Source: Faecalibacter sp. LW9 | Lineage (GTDB): Bacteria > Bacteroidota > Bacteroidia > Flavobacteriales > Weeksellaceae | Assembly: GCF_034661295.1 (NCBI RefSeq) | Contig: NZ_CP141062.1 | Span: forward strand, 2,542,001 to 2,606,000 | Direction: 5' to 3' | Length of the DNA: 64,000 nucleotides | Part shown: piece by piece, positions 63,393-64,000 of the stretch | Layout of the letters: every line of letters begins with the position of its first letter | How positions within the stretch are numbered: position 1 is the stretch's first letter | Position numbers and translations under genes: made by a program | The notes under the pieces: model-generated | Databases searched by the model: none | What the model was told of the DNA's origin: nothing | What the model saw: the letters and a program-made list of their open reading frames with translations, nothing else

Positions 63393-64000
63393 ATGAAAAA
63401 ATATATCTTACTTATCGGAGCAATCGCACTATTATCGAATTGCTCTAATCAATCGTCTGAAAATAATGCTAAGGAACAAACGTCTGCACAACCCACCTCA
63501 ATTCTAACTTTAACCGATGCGCAATTAAAGAATATTGAAATGGATACGATTTCATTTCAAAACATATCATTGCCAACCATCGTACGTTTAAATGCAAAAA
63601 CAGAAGTTACACCACAGCATACCGTATCAATTACAAATGCTTTTGGTGGATATGTTAAAGCCATTACTCTAATACCTGGAAATACGGTGACAAAAGGACA
63701 AGTTCTTGTCGTTTTAGAAGACCCGCAATACATCCAAATGCAAGAAGATTATTTGACAACTAAAGCCTTATTAGAGCAAGCCAATGCGGACTTCATTCGT
63801 CAAAGGGATTTGAACAGCGAACAAGCGGCAAGTGACAAAGTTTTACAACAAGCAAAAGCCAACCGTCAAACCTTAATGGTAAAAAAACGAGCTTTAGAGG
63901 AAAAACTTAAATTGATGAATATTCATCCAAATGCAGTTTCAATTAATACTATAAAAAGAACAATAAATGTCTATGCACCAATAAGTGGAATTGTAAATTC
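63393..64000 (+). CDS. Efflux periplasmic adaptor (CusB/CzcB-like), cut by window end
   Basis: At least 202 codons from ATG 63393, 2 bases after the pump gene. Lipoprotein signal ending LLSNC (Cys17), a Ser/Asn/Gln-rich linker, then LTDAQLKNIEMDTI, GGYVKAITLIPGNTVTKGQV (lipoyl half), a helical hairpin (KALLEQANADFIRQRDLNSE) and VYAPISGIV. It links inner-membrane pump and outer-membrane channel. The C-terminal part lies outside the window. Confidence 0.92.
   Translation, partial: MKKYILLIGAIALLSNCSNQSSENNAKEQTSAQPTSILTLTDAQLKNIEMDTISFQNISLPTIVRLNAKTEVTPQHTVSITNAFGGYVKAITLIPGNTVTKGQVLVVLEDPQYIQMQEDYLTTKALLEQANADFIRQRDLNSEQAASDKVLQQAKANRQTLMVKKRALEEKLKLMNIHPNAVSINTIKRTINVYAPISGIVN

Overview
The window looks like chromosomal DNA of a member of the Flavobacteriia (Bacteroidota), plausibly the Weeksellaceae/Empedobacter neighbourhood; the genus is only a guess. 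The evidence is a very AT-rich sequence with almost no Shine-Dalgarno sites, several promoters matching the Bacteroidota form TTG-N17-23-TAnnTTTG, and typical gene content: fused E1 alpha/beta 2-oxoacid dehydrogenase, WbqC, a DUF5683 protein, a CzcA-TolC fusion, and a SpeA/deoxyhypusine-synthase-like pair. No rRNA, tRNA or CRISPR array was recognised.

Layout. (1) 1-2440: an MFS transporter interrupted by an early stop, a nucleoside phosphorylase and a SUI1/YciH-like factor, all on the minus strand. (2) 2441-15210: a defence island on the minus strand. One operon encodes HsdM, HsdS, a DUF262+DUF1524 protein, a second DUF262 protein and HsdR. Downstream of it are an antitoxin with a decayed zeta-type toxin and a frameshifted remnant. 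(3) 15495-18245, plus strand: a DUF2185 (Imm33-like) protein, a DUF1232 protein, miaA and an isocitrate lyase/PEP mutase family enzyme. (4) 18362-19924: a complete IS1182-family element whose ends look like transcription terminators. (5) 19966-32980, minus strand: a full phenylacetate catabolic operon, paaK-tetR-paaE-paaABCD-paaG-paaH-paaI-paaJ-paaY-paaZ-enoyl-CoA hydratase. (6) 33097-40700, minus strand: branched-chain-type 2-oxoacid dehydrogenase E1 (interrupted) and E2, an MHS-type transporter with an outer-membrane barrel protein, and a YidR-like beta-propeller. (7) 40818-44553: a small basic protein, a candidate Tyr leader-peptide attenuator, tyrS, a DUF493 gene and asnB. (8) 44606-48766, minus strand: hypothetical genes and a polyamine pair. 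(9) 49206-57710, plus strand: parA-parB-DUF5683-dapB-lepB-wbqC and two paralogous secreted subtilases. (10) 57759-64000: pepE and a heavy-metal type RND efflux operon cut by the window end.

How the parts fit. Regions 5 and 6 look like one aromatic-acid lifestyle module. The ring-CoA pathway carries its own TetR regulator, and a 12-bp motif in the paaK promoter recurs upstream of the porin/transporter pair. The hsd operon combines modification-dependent protection (HsdMS with HsdR) with two proteins related to type IV GmrSD-like nucleases.

Most notable points. (a) tyrS starts 11 bases after the U-run of a strong terminator. A promoter and a 29-codon ORF with tandem Tyr codons lie upstream, which fits ribosome-mediated attenuation. 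(b) Three genes (MFS transporter, paaH, E1) each have a TGG Trp codon replaced by a stop codon, always as C-to-T on the plus strand. (c) Two DUF262 genes sit inside a type I restriction operon. (d) A near-perfect inverted repeat brackets the paaK promoter.
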